From: an uncultured Eubacteriales bacterium | GTDB lineage: Bacteria; Bacillota; Clostridia; Oscillospirales; Oscillospiraceae | DNA: 20,575 bases | Reading direction: 5' to 3' | NCBI GenBank assembly: GCA_900549865.1 | Contig: URPU01000039.1 | Coordinates: 1-20,575 of the forward strand | Shown: piece after piece, positions 7,584-14,989 of the stretch | Numbering within the stretch: the stretch's first letter is position 1 | Layout: each line of letters begins with the position of its first letter | Program-made: the position numbers and the translations under genes | The notes under the pieces: generated by a model | Told to the model about the DNA's origin: nothing | The model's database searches: none | Seen by the model: only the letters and a program-made list of their open reading frames with translations

Positions 7584-8561
7584 GTGTACAGCAAAAACCC
7601 GCCGTTTGAGGTCACAAATACCATTTTGGGCGAAATTGCGGAGATAGCGGAGCTTGTGGGGCATGTAAACGCATCACGGGGCTTGACTTCCAACCCGACT
7701 CTGCGGCGAACCAACCGCATCCGGACGATATATTCCTCTCTTGCCATTGAGCAGAATACGCTGAGCTTGGAGCAGGTCACGGCTGTGCTTGGGGGTAAGC
7801 GCATAATTGCCCCGCCAAAGGACATTGCGGAGGTCAAAAACGCATACGAGATATATGATATGCTGGATACGCTTGATCCTTACTCGGTGGACGACCTCCT
7901 GAAAGCACACGGCGTTATGACAAGGGGTCTGGTGGAGGAATCAGGCTGTTTTCGTTCGCGCCCTGTCGGCGTCGCGGATAAGCAGGGCAACATTCTTCAC
8001 TTCGGCACGCTTCCGGACTATGTTCCGGGTGCGGTCATGGAGCTGTTGGAGTGGGTTCGGAACAGTGAGCTTCACATGCTCATCAAGAGCTGTGTGTTCC
8101 ACTATGAGCTGGAGCTGATACATCCGTTCGCAGACGGAAACGGACGCATCGGACGCTTATGGCACACCTTGCTGCTGACACAGTGGAAGCCGATGTTCGC
8201 ATGGCTCCCGGTGGAGTCCATCATCCATGACCGTCAGGGCGAATACTACGACGCGATCAACCGCTCCAACGACGACGCGGAGTCAACGGTTTTTATCGAA
8301 TTCATGCTCTCCGCTATCAAGGAAGCGTTGGTCGAGGCTGTGCAGGGCGACGAAACCGGTAATATACGCACTGATGAGCAGCGCTGGCGCAAAATTGCGC
8401 GCTTTCTTCAAAAGAACGGCACCGTTACCAATGCCGACGTGCGGGATATGCTCGGCGTGTCCGCCGCGACCGCGAACCGCATTCTCGGCAGATATGTTGA
8501 GGCCGGTAAGCTTCATAAGGCCCGCACAGGCAGAACATGGGGATATATCCTCGTGAAATAA
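7584..8561 (+). CDS. Fic-domain protein with N-terminal inhibitory motif and C-terminal winged helix
   Basis: A Fic-fold enzyme expected to transfer AMP or another nucleotide moiety to hydroxyl side chains of a target protein. With the GTG start it has 325 residues. The core motif HPFADGNGRIGR is at 180-191, complete with catalytic His and the phosphate-binding GNGR. An inhibitory-helix motif SLAIEQ, close to the [ST]xxxE[GN] consensus, lies at about 52-57, before the core, which makes it a class II Fic (auto-inhibited). Residues about 265-325 form a winged helix (RKIARFLQKNGTVTNADVRDMLGVS...). Start choice: GAGGTGAT at 7572-7579 matches the anti-Shine-Dalgarno and best serves the GTG at 7584. 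ATG 7578 overlaps it, and ATG 7551 lies upstream of the predicted transcript start. No antitoxin-like partner is adjacent, as expected when inhibition is built in. Target unknown. Confidence 0.88.
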   Translation: MYSKNPPFEVTNTILGEIAEIAELVGHVNASRGLTSNPTLRRTNRIRTIYSSLAIEQNTLSLEQVTAVLGGKRIIAPPKDIAEVKNAYEIYDMLDTLDPYSVDDLLKAHGVMTRGLVEESGCFRSRPVGVADKQGNILHFGTLPDYVPGAVMELLEWVRNSELHMLIKSCVFHYELELIHPFADGNGRIGRLWHTLLLTQWKPMFAWLPVESIIHDRQGEYYDAINRSNDDAESTVFIEFMLSAIKEALVEAVQGDETGNIRTDEQRWRKIARFLQKNGTVTNADVRDMLGVSAATANRILGRYVEAGKLHKARTGRTWGYILVK

Positions 8562-8586
8562 GCAAAAAAACATGACCGCCACTCTT

Positions 8587-9762
8587 CGCCGCGCCCGTGA
8601 TAGTGGACAGGCGGTGGGCGATCACGATAACGGTCTTGTCCGCGACGAGCTTTGCCACGGCGCGCTGTATCACGTCCTCGTTCTCCGGGTCTATGTATGC
8701 CGTTGCCTCATCCAGCACGACGACCGGCGCGTCCTTCAGCATTGCCCGCGCGATGGCGATGCGCTGCCGCTCGCCGCCGGAAAGGTGCGCCCCGCCCCCG
8801 CCTACAACGGTGCCATATCCGTTGAAGCTCACAGGCGTCTCGGCGTGAAGCTGTTCCTCCGCCTTGAGTATCTCATCCACCTGGCCCACGGTCGTGCCGA
8901 CCTGCGCCAGCGTATCCACGAAGTTGAACGCCGCCACGATGGGCGCGGACATGCCCAGCGCGAGGATGATCACCGTTATGAACGTCTACGCGGAAAGTGT
9001 GCCGTGCTGGTAGAACACCCAGCCAAACGGCAGCACTGTCAGCATCTGCGCCGGGAAAAACGCGTAGGCCATCGACATGCCGAGCTGGCTGCGGCGCATC
9101 CAGTCGTAGTAGTACTGCGCGTTTGCACGCACCTTGTCAACAAGGCGGGCATAGGACTTGCTGCCCTGATTGAACGCCTTTATCACCTCAATGCCGTGAA
9201 TGTACTCTATTATCGCGCCGCTCATTTCGTTCGTCGCCTGCACCGCGCCCTCGTAATCCTTGGCGTAATTGCCCATTACCCTCATCATGAATATGAAGGC
9301 GACGGGGAATACGGCCAGCGACAGCAGCGCCAGCCGCCAGTCAAGCACAAAAAGGTATATCAGCGTCAGCACCGGCGCTATGATGTTCGCCGTCATTTCC
9401 GGGAAGAGATGGGCAAGCGTCGTCTCCATGCTGTCCACCTGATCGACGATGATCTGCTTCAGCTTCCCGCTGGAGGTGTCCATCACCGTGCCGAGCGGCA
9501 GCTTCGGCAGCTTTGCCAGCAGCAGCTCGCGTATGGTTTTCAGGATATTGAACGTCGCCTTGTGCGAAATGGACAGCGCGCCGTTATAAAGCGCCGTGCG
9601 CGCGGCGTAGCCCGCCAGCGCGGCGATCAGCCACGGCGTATACGCCGCAAGCGCCGTTTCGCCCGCAAGCAGCAGCACTATTATTTTGGCCGCCGCGAAG
9701 TACGGCACCATTCCGCCGATAACACCGAGCACCGCGAGTATCACAGCCGTGATAAGCCTATT
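8587..9762 (-). pseudogene. Decayed ABC exporter (membrane domain plus nucleotide-binding domain)
   Basis: Remnant of an ABCB/MsbA-type half-transporter. Residues encoded at 9744-8989 form a type I exporter membrane domain (VPYFAAAKI...SGKLKQIIVDQVDSME...YIHGIEVIKAF...). An in-frame TAG at 8988-8986 interrupts it, and the same frame then continues with TFITVIILALGMSAPIVAAFNFVDTLAQVG, so this is a simple nonsense mutation. At about 8817 the linker VSFNG runs straight into YGTVVGGGGAHLSGGERQR. Walker A and the Q-loop, normally over 100 residues, are therefore gone although the frame is kept. The signature, Walker B (VVVLDEATAYIDPEN) and H-loop (AHRLS) remain. Homology ends after LSTITGA near 8590, next to the fic stop. 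The 5' end is also clipped: an in-frame TGA at 9765-9763 precedes the first recognisable residues with no start. It lies directly behind the hydrolase gene. Confidence 0.85.
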
Positions 9763-9766
9763 TCAC

Positions 9767-10672
9767 CTAGCTTCTGAATATTTCCGCGATTTTGGCGAAG
9801 TCCTCCCGCGCCTCCTTGAAGTACGGCAGCATGCAGTAGCAGTGCACCATGCCCGGCCGCGCAAAGGCCGTGTACGGAACGTTTGCCCGCCTGCACGCCT
9901 CCTCAAAGTCCGGCAGCGCGCCGTACAGCACCTCGTCTGCGGAGTAGATGAAGTGTATGTCGCCCACGCCGGAAAAGTCGCCGCGTGAGCCGGATATCAT
10001 ATAGTCCGGCACGTTGTCCTGTCCGTGGCGCATGAACTTTTCCACCGTCACCATGAATGCGTAATCTATCGCAACGTCCTTCTCGTTCAGCGCCTGCATC
10101 CGCGCCTTTTCCGCGTCGTTCCACGGCACCTCGCCGGGGGAGACCGCCACGATATGCCGCGGCTGCGGCAGGGGAGTGCCCAATGCGCTGTTGTGCGCCG
10201 CGATGCCCAGCGCCAGCGCGCCGCCGGATGAAAATCCGCAGGTGCTGACGTTCCCGCCGCCGTATATGCCTATCATCTTTCTGTAGCATTCATAGGCCAT
10301 GGCGTAGGTGTCCGTGATGCAGTGCTCCGTGCACAGCGGATAAAACGGGAACCACACGTCGCAGCCTGAATCAAAGGCGAGCTTGCGCATCACCGGCAGG
10401 TCTCCTCTGTCCGGGCCGATGACCATCCCGCCGCCGAAGAAGTACAGTATGGCGCGCTTGGACGGCTGCGGCCTTTCGCGCACGATAAGGCACGGAAAGC
10501 CGTTTACGGTTATCATTTCATAATGCGCCTTGTGATCCTTCGGGGTGAATACGCCGCGGCTGCGGTTCTGCTTCTCTATTACCTTCAGTATCTCGTCCTC
10601 CGGCAGGGTGAACGCTTTCTTTGCGCCGGAAAGCTTGTACGCGGCACGCAGTACAGATGCAAAAAAGCTCAT
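9767..10672 (-). CDS. Alpha/beta hydrolase, hormone-sensitive-lipase-like esterase
   Basis: A 301-residue cytosolic esterase/lipase of the alpha/beta-hydrolase_3 (HSL) group. The oxyanion-hole motif is FFGGGMV at 78-84, where the family usually has HGGG; Phe replaces the His. The nucleophile elbow GFSSG at 146-150 gives Ser148, and the other triad members are Asp246 (YSADEV) and His277 (GMVHCY). AGGAGG lies 8 nt before the ATG (complement at about 10680-10685). It is 63 nt downstream of the methyltransferase and has no clear promoter of its own, so it is probably in that operon. Its stop codon abuts the truncated ABC exporter. Substrate unknown. Confidence 0.85.
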   Translation of the reverse strand: MSFFASVLRAAYKLSGAKKAFTLPEDEILKVIEKQNRSRGVFTPKDHKAHYEMITVNGFPCLIVRERPQPSKRAILYFFGGGMVIGPDRGDLPVMRKLAFDSGCDVWFPFYPLCTEHCITDTYAMAYECYRKMIGIYGGGNVSTCGFSSGGALALGIAAHNSALGTPLPQPRHIVAVSPGEVPWNDAEKARMQALNEKDVAIDYAFMVTVEKFMRHGQDNVPDYMISGSRGDFSGVGDIHFIYSADEVLYGALPDFEEACRRANVPYTAFARPGMVHCYCMLPYFKEAREDFAKIAEIFRS

Positions 10673-10715
10673 GTCAGATCCTCCTTCTATTTTATATGTG
10701 TTAGCTATATGTTCT

Positions 10716-10737
10716 GGCGCGTCCGGCGCGCCTTTTT
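10716..10737 (+). terminator. Hairpin with plus-strand T-run between methyltransferase and hydrolase genes
   Basis: GGCGCG (10716-10721) pairs with CGCGCC (10727-10732) around a 5-nt loop, followed by TTTTT on the plus strand. It points against the flanking minus-strand genes, so it may stop antisense transcription or be an mRNA hairpin within the operon. Confidence 0.4.
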
Positions 10738-11437
10738 ATGCTTCGCCGCCCTTGCGGCATACGAACCATGCTATGCTCTTCACGTTCCCGACCTCCGCCT
10801 GCGCGTAAAGCTTGCTGAGCCGGTCTCTCAGGCTGTACACCGTCTCATACGGCGGTGTGAAGAACTTCATCGGCTCATACGCCTTTTGGATGAAGCCGTC
10901 CGTCCTTCTGTGCTCTCCCATCACGTAGAAGCACCCGCAGAATACCCCACCCGGCTTAAGCACGCGGAAGGTCTCGCTGTACGCGGCCTCCTTGTCCGGA
11001 AACGCGTGGAAGCCGTTGAGCGAAACGACGGCGTCAAAGCTCGCTTCAGGGAAGGGGAGCGCGCCCACGTCGCCCTGCCGGAATTCAACGTTTTTCAGCC
11101 CCATGCGTTCCGCCTTTTCCTGCGCCTGCGCCATCATGTCCGGCGAATAGTCAAGGCAGGTTATCTCCGCCTCCGGCATCGTTTTGTACAGCGGCATCGT
11201 CAGCACGCCCGTGCCGACCGGAACCTCCAGCAGCTGCCCCGAAAAACCCTCCGGAATGCCCGCCAGCGCCTTCGTCAGATATTCGTCGCATTCGGCCTTG
11301 TTCATTGCCCATACAAGTCTGCACACGGCCTTCCCGGCCAGAGTGGTGCAGGTTATCATCCCGTCGTAGAAGCTGCTGCTCCCCGTCATGCGGTATGCGC
11401 CGCGTATCGCGTCCTGCCGTGCTGTGTCTGTGCCCAT
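10736..11437 (-). CDS. Class I SAM-dependent methyltransferase
   Basis: A 233-residue Rossmann-fold methyltransferase of the Methyltransf_11/25 (UbiE-like) type. SAM-binding motif I is EVPVGTGVL at 71-79, with Pro-Val where many have GCG. The acidic ribose-binding residue is Asp96 (CLDYSPDMM). QGDVGALPFPEASFDAVVS at about 121-139 covers motifs II and III. The C-terminal part (GGVFCGCFYV...YEPMKFFTPPYETVYSLRDRL) would define the substrate, which I cannot name. GGAGGAG lies just before the ATG at 11437. A promoter at 11583-11611 leaves a leader of about 138 nt. It heads the unit that includes the hydrolase and the dead exporter, perhaps once a small-molecule modification and export cassette. 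Confidence 0.85.
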   Translation of the reverse strand: MGTDTARQDAIRGAYRMTGSSSFYDGMITCTTLAGKAVCRLVWAMNKAECDEYLTKALAGIPEGFSGQLLEVPVGTGVLTMPLYKTMPEAEITCLDYSPDMMAQAQEKAERMGLKNVEFRQGDVGALPFPEASFDAVVSLNGFHAFPDKEAAYSETFRVLKPGGVFCGCFYVMGEHRRTDGFIQKAYEPMKFFTPPYETVYSLRDRLSKLYAQAEVGNVKSIAWFVCRKGGEA

Positions 11438-11529
11438 GTATATCTCCTCCGTTTACGTTCTCTGCTGTTATAATTCTTCTGGACTCTGATTTTGCTCATG
11501 AAACGGCACTCAGTTTAACACGACTAACC

Positions 11530-11567
11530 GCTGCGCCGCATTACGGCCGCGCCTTTGCCGGCGCAGC
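11530..11567 (-). other. Stem-loop in the methyltransferase leader
   Basis: Arms 11530-11538 and 11559-11567 are perfect 9-bp complements, with a further GC-rich inner pairing. It lies inside the predicted 138-nt leader. There is no T-run, so it is not a terminator. No riboswitch class was recognised. Confidence 0.4.
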
Positions 11568-11582
11568 CCTCTTAACATATAA

Positions 11583-11611
11583 ATTCTACCACACGGCATT
11601 TGTAATTACAA
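11583..11611 (-). promoter_or_regulatory. Promoter of the methyltransferase unit
   Basis: On the minus strand: TTGTAA (11611-11606), a 17-bp spacer, then TAGAAT (11588-11583) preceded by an extended TG. Transcription would begin near 11576. Apart from this promoter and its leader, the 11438-11715 gap shows no gene I can support. Confidence 0.7.
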
Positions 11612-11715
11612 TAGCCCCGCGCGCCGGAATCCTGACTTTTTTACATCACCCTACGCGCCCGCGGGCAATAGCACAGGCAAAGGGAAAATAATCTCGAATT
11701 TTTCAAAATTGGGTA

Positions 11716-11744
11716 TTGCATTTTTTGAAATAATGTGCTAGTAT
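11716..11744 (+). promoter_or_regulatory. Promoter of tRNA-Pro
   Basis: TTGCAT (11716-11721), a 17-bp spacer, then TAGTAT (11739-11744) with an extended TG at 11736-11737. It lies 33 nt upstream of the tRNA. Confidence 0.75.
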
Positions 11745-11777
11745 ATCTGAGCACTGAGAGGTGACAAGTCAATATTT

Positions 11778-11853
11778 CCGGGTGTAGCGCAGATGGTAGC
11801 GCGCTTGAATGGGGTTCAAGAGGCCGCTGGTTCAAATCCAGTCACTCGGACCA
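11778..11853 (+). tRNA. tRNA-Pro (anticodon GGG)
   Basis: A 76-nt tRNA with encoded CCA. The acceptor stem CCGGGTG pairs with CACTCGG (one G-T pair), then A73 and CCA. The D-arm is GCGC/GCGC. The anticodon stem CTTGA/TCAAG encloses loop ATGGGGT with anticodon GGG and G37, as expected for proline. The T-arm has GGTTCAAATCC. It reads CCC and CCU codons. Confidence 0.93.
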
Positions 11854-11898
11854 AAAATCTACAGGTTTCTTCTGCGAAACCTGTAGATTTTTAATTTT
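11854..11898 (+). terminator. Terminator of tRNA-Pro
   Basis: A perfect 15-bp stem (11854-11868 with 11877-11891) starts immediately after CCA, has an 8-nt loop, and is followed by a T-rich tail. It is a classic intrinsic terminator. Confidence 0.88.
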
Positions 11899-12073
11899 AT
11901 TCGGTTGTTTCTTCCCACAGTAGGTCTTTGAACAGTACTCTCATATAATCGCTGCGGCCGTGCAGAACACGGTCAATGTAGATGTTGTCTCCATTCGTCC
12001 GGTAGGAAACCATACAGTTTCCACTAATGACTGTGTTTTCTTCTGCGGTGTTTTCAAAATTTTCTGATAGATG
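11897..12073 (-). pseudogene. C-terminal remnant of a RelE/ParE-family toxin
   Basis: The minus strand reads about 58 codons, stop included, that look like the end of a RelE/ParE (plasmid-stabilisation) toxin: an ISGNCMVSYRTNGDNIYID strand pair, then RVLHGRSDYMRVLF and an acidic tail. The RxLHGxRDY-type motif is the hallmark of the family's C-terminus. An in-frame TAA at 12076-12074 lies just upstream, with no start codon in between, and the first 40 or so residues of the fold are missing. No antitoxin is next to it. It is too short to be a working toxin. The upstream break falls just before the orphan gene at 12114. Identification rests on motif recognition. Confidence 0.7.
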
Positions 12074-12113
12074 TTATTGTCCTTTTCAAAATTTGTAGAA
12101 AAGAGGATTGTAT

Positions 12114-12965
12114 ATGTTCAAAGTAAAGTCTGTAGAGAAGCTGGAAAGTGGTGTCTATTGCTGCGAGTACTATGTATACTCCAATACAAGCTATGAGCTA
12201 CTCAACGCAGTGGACCTATGTGATCACGACCGCATCAGAGTATTCCTTGATGAAGAAGATGAAGACATCATGATTCCCTTTTACTCTGGAATCTATCGTC
12301 TTTGGGAGATACCTCCTTTACCCAAGAGTTACTTCCATTATTACTCTTTTTCCTTCGATGACGAAAAAGAGAAAATAGAATTTTACCCCGGTCCTTTTCC
12401 TGATATGCCCGATCAAAAACCAAGCTTGCGCGTCGATACACCGGATCCGCACTTTGATTTAGAAGCTTTTTTCAAACGAAAAACCGATGGAAAATACATA
12501 CCGGAGCCCCTGGGAGAACCTATACCGGAACGTTGGCAGGAGCCCAGCTTAGAATACTTAAGACGACCTGCGTCCGATGACTATTTTTTAGAGTATCTTA
12601 GGTCGCACAGCTTTAGCTGTAGTGACACAGATGGTGATAGGCATTATAGTACAAACGGTGACTGCTCATGGGTGTCTTACCGTGCGTCGTATGCATATTA
12701 TGATGAAGATGACTATAATCATATGGTCAACATTATATGGGAAGTTCTGGGAAATTCTACAGCGCCTTCATCCGATGGTGAGTTCTCTGCTGAAACATAT
12801 GTTGTTGACCCGAATGACCGGACCGACAACCCGGATTTGAAATATTTGGACTGTAAGTGGAGCTTTCATCGGCATTTAAGTGAGAGCGAGATAGCTGAGT
12901 ACGACAGCTTCTTTAGTAGTATTTTCGCTGAGGCTCATGCGCTGTTCAAAGAGCGTTATCTATAA
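12114..12965 (+). CDS. Unrecognised acidic protein, orphan
   Basis: A 283-residue soluble protein that I do not recognise. It is rich in Asp, Glu, Tyr and Phe, with no signal peptide, membrane segment or known motif. Features seen: a beta-rich N-terminus (MFKVKSVEKLESGVYCCEYYVYSN), an acidic patch DEEDED near 46-51, a Pro-rich middle (about 92-145), and a C-terminal helix (SESEIAEYDSFFSSIFAEAHALFKERYL). The ATG at 12114 is preceded by AGAGG at 7-nt spacing and is preferred over the in-frame TTG at 12108. Base composition is clearly more AT-rich than the flanking core genes, and codon use differs, which suggests transfer. The context is a degraded toxin remnant on one side and an XRE regulator on the other. 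An immunity-like role is conceivable but unsupported. Confidence 0.7.
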   Translation: MFKVKSVEKLESGVYCCEYYVYSNTSYELLNAVDLCDHDRIRVFLDEEDEDIMIPFYSGIYRLWEIPPLPKSYFHYYSFSFDDEKEKIEFYPGPFPDMPDQKPSLRVDTPDPHFDLEAFFKRKTDGKYIPEPLGEPIPERWQEPSLEYLRRPASDDYFLEYLRSHSFSCSDTDGDRHYSTNGDCSWVSYRASYAYYDEDDYNHMVNIIWEVLGNSTAPSSDGEFSAETYVVDPNDRTDNPDLKYLDCKWSFHRHLSESEIAEYDSFFSSIFAEAHALFKERYL

Positions 12966-13097
12966 CTATCGAGGTTTTACGACTATCGACTACAGATACA
13001 ATCAGCTCTCTTTGCCTCCGGAAGCCATCTTTCTGCATAGTATATCCTGTTCTGCTGTGAAATACAACGGCAAGCTTGCGGCATATACAATGACGTA
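12966..13097 (+). pseudogene. Possible gene-end remnant
   Basis: A frame different from the upstream gene reads without interruption to a TAA at 13095-13097, with a plausible protein-like end (RYNQLSLPPEAIFLHS and on to KYNGKLAAYTMT). No start codon or ribosome site is near. I could not assign a family. It may be the tail of a deleted gene or chance. Confidence 0.25.
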
Positions 13098-13105
13098 AGA
13101 AAACA

Positions 13106-13570
13106 CTATTTGCCGCTTGCGCCCTTGGCGGTCACATAAATACCAAGAAGCATTTCGGCGACAGACAGCCCCAGCAGAAGCCCCGAAAAGAAATCTTTGA
13201 TGTCTGAACCGCCGAAGGTATGCGACAGCGCCTGCAAAGCAATTCCCATAACGATAAGTATGACGCCGGTCAACATGACTTTTTGCTTCTCTAATTCCTG
13301 CGTTCTTCTCAATAAATCGAGTATCTGCTCATCATCATACACGCGAACGCTTTTGTCGTCAGACTCTTCGCCGTCCATCAATTCAGAAACCGAGACTTTT
13401 AACTCCTCACACAGGCTTTTTACTACGGCGTAATCGGGCATACATTTGCCTGTTTCCCATTTGGAAATTGTTTTGTTTGAAACACCAAGGCGTTCGGCAA
13501 GCTGCTCTTGAGTCAGGTTCTGCTCCTTGCGTTTTTTGGCAATAAATTTTCCTGTTGTAATCTGATCCAT
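13106..13570 (-). CDS. XRE-family transcriptional regulator with two membrane segments
   Basis: A 154-residue protein with an N-terminal Cro/CI helix-turn-helix at about 5-60 (GKFIAKKRKEQNLTQEQLAERLGVSNKTISKWETGKCMPD). An acidic linker follows (67-90), then two hydrophobic helices at about 98-117 and 127-147. Membrane-anchored XRE regulators of this shape are common in Clostridia; their signals are mostly unknown. AAAGGAGG lies just before the ATG (complement at 13579-13586). It faces the orphan gene convergently and sits in the AT-richer island. No dedicated partner gene is adjacent on its strand, so its target may be itself or a distant gene. Confidence 0.85.
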   Translation of the reverse strand: MDQITTGKFIAKKRKEQNLTQEQLAERLGVSNKTISKWETGKCMPDYAVVKSLCEELKVSVSELMDGEESDDKSVRVYDDEQILDLLRRTQELEKQKVMLTGVILIVMGIALQALSHTFGGSDIKDFFSGLLLGLSVAEMLLGIYVTAKGASGK

Positions 13571-13663
13571 CTCTGAGACCTCCTTTGTTTCATCGTTATG
13601 AGAATAGCATTTTCGCTTGAAAAACTATATCCATTATAAGGCAAATGTGGGTGGAATATATCG

Positions 13664-13698
13664 CAAAACGACCGCCGGGGCGCGCCCCGGCGGTCGTG
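13664..13698 (-). terminator. Terminator of acetate kinase gene
   Basis: A 30-nt perfect palindrome at 13668-13697 folds into a very strong GC-rich hairpin. On the minus strand it is followed by TTTTGCG, and it lies 42 nt past the ackA stop codon. Confidence 0.85.
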
Positions 13699-13739
13699 AT
13701 ACGGATATATATTAATAGTATACGGTCTGTACGCAGAGA

Positions 13740-14942
13740 TCAGCCGCAGACAATCGCCTTGGTATCCCTTGCAATGACAAGCTCCTCGTTCGTGGGGATG
13801 ACAAAGACCTTGACCTTGGAGTCGGGCGTGGATATCATGATATCCTCACCGCGCTTGGAGTTGGCCTCGTCGTCGATCTTCACGCCCAGATAGCCGAAGT
13901 ACTCGCAGATGTCGGCGCGCGTGGACTTGCTGTTCTCGCCGACACCGGCGGTGAACACGATGGCGTCCACGCCGTTCATCGCGGCGACGTAGGAGCCTGC
14001 GACCTTCGCCACCCAGTAGGCGAACATGTCCAGCGCGAGCTTTGCGCGCTCGTTGCCCTCGGACGCGGCATTGTCCAGATCGCGGAAGTCGGAGGAGACG
14101 CCGGAAATGCCCTGCACGCCGGACTTCTTGTTGAGGATGTTGAGCATCTGGTCGATGTCATAGCCGTACTTGTGCATCAGATACTGCATCACGCCCGGAT
14201 CGAGATCGCCGCAGCGCGTGCCCATCGGCAGGCCGACCAGCGGCGTGAAACCCATAGAGGTGTCAACGCACTTGCCGCCGTTGATGGCGCAGATGGAGGA
14301 GCCGTTGCCCATGTGGCAGGATACAATCTTCAGCTCTTCAATGGGCTTGCCCATAAGCTCCGCGCAGCGGGCGGAGACATAGCGGTGGCTCGTGCCGTGG
14401 AAGCCGTAGCGGCGCACGCCGTCCTTCTCGTAGTACTCATACGGCAGTGCGTACATGTACGCCTTGCCGGGCATGGTCTGGTGGAACGCAGTGTCGAACA
14501 CGGCGACCATGGGCACGTCGTCGCCCATGACGGCCTTGCACGCGTTGATGCCGGTGATGTTCGCGGGATTGTGCAGCGGGGCGAAGGGGGTGCACTCGTC
14601 AAGCGTGGCCATGACGGCGTCGTCTATCTTGACTGAGCTTGCAAACTTCTCGCCGCCGTGAACGACGCGGTGGCCGACGGCGTCTATCTCCTTCATGGAG
14701 CTGACAACGCCGTATTCGGGGCTGGTGAGCTTCTCTATAACGGCGGCAATAGCCTCGGAATGCGTGGGCATTGCGACGTCCTTATTGAACACGCTCTTCC
14801 CGCCGACGAGCGGGGTGTGCTTGAGGTGGCCGTCTATGCCGATGCGCTCGCACAGACCCTTCGCCATGACCTGCTCGGTGTCCATGTCGATGAGCTGATA
14901 CTTGAGAGAGGAGCTGCCTGCATTGATAACAAGAATTTTCAT
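13740..14942 (-). CDS. ackA: Acetate kinase
   Basis: Cytosolic enzyme that interconverts acetate plus ATP with acetyl phosphate plus ADP; in fermenters it makes ATP while releasing acetate. Its 400 residues match the family. Motifs seen: NAGSSSLK at 7-14 (Asn7), GHRVVHGG at 90-97 (Arg92), FDTAFHQTMP with Asp150, GFHGTSHRYVS with His182, CHMGNGSS at 209-216, GTRCGD at 241-246 (Arg243), and the PTNEE segment with Glu386. All catalytic residues known from the family are present. AAGGA lies before the ATG at 14942. Phosphotransacetylase (pta) is not in the window. It diverges from tmcAL across about 114 bp, and it has its own strong terminator. Confidence 0.97.
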   Translation of the reverse strand: MKILVINAGSSSLKYQLIDMDTEQVMAKGLCERIGIDGHLKHTPLVGGKSVFNKDVAMPTHSEAIAAVIEKLTSPEYGVVSSMKEIDAVGHRVVHGGEKFASSVKIDDAVMATLDECTPFAPLHNPANITGINACKAVMGDDVPMVAVFDTAFHQTMPGKAYMYALPYEYYEKDGVRRYGFHGTSHRYVSARCAELMGKPIEELKIVSCHMGNGSSICAINGGKCVDTSMGFTPLVGLPMGTRCGDLDPGVMQYLMHKYGYDIDQMLNILNKKSGVQGISGVSSDFRDLDNAASEGNERAKLALDMFAYWVAKVAGSYVAAMNGVDAIVFTAGVGENSKSTRADICEYFGYLGVKIDDEANSKRGEDIMISTPDSKVKVFVIPTNEELVIARDTKAIVCG

Positions 14943-14959
14943 TTATCCTTTTCCTTTCT

Positions 14960-14988
14960 ATTGTAAATAGTGTTACAATTAAGTACAA
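14960..14988 (-). promoter_or_regulatory. Candidate ackA promoter, proximal
   Basis: On the minus strand: TTGTAC (14988-14983), a 17-bp spacer, then TACAAT (14965-14960). It would give a leader of only about 10 nt, so an alternative upstream pair, TTGCGT (15030-15025), 16 bp, TAAAAT (15008-15003), is also possible. Confidence 0.45.
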
Positions 14989-14989
14989 T
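14961..14989 (+). promoter_or_regulatory. Candidate tmcAL promoter
   Basis: TTGTAA (14961-14966), a 17-bp spacer, then TACAAT (14984-14989). Its -35 and -10 lie almost exactly on the -10 and -35 of the proximal ackA candidate on the other strand. The predicted leader is about 60 nt. Confidence 0.5.

Noticed and set aside
8986..8988. In-frame TAG as a recoded (pyrrolysine-like) codon
   Set aside because: The same gene also lost Walker A and both ends, so it is non-functional anyway; no recoding signal is visible.
8572..9777. Long plus-strand open frame of 401 codons
   Set aside because: It is antisense to the recognisable ABC exporter remnant; its product is His/Arg-rich with no motif, a typical GC-rich shadow frame.
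11778..11853. tRNA 3' end as an active attachment site
   Set aside because: I looked for a repeated copy of the tRNA 3' end downstream in the window and found none, and no integrase is present.
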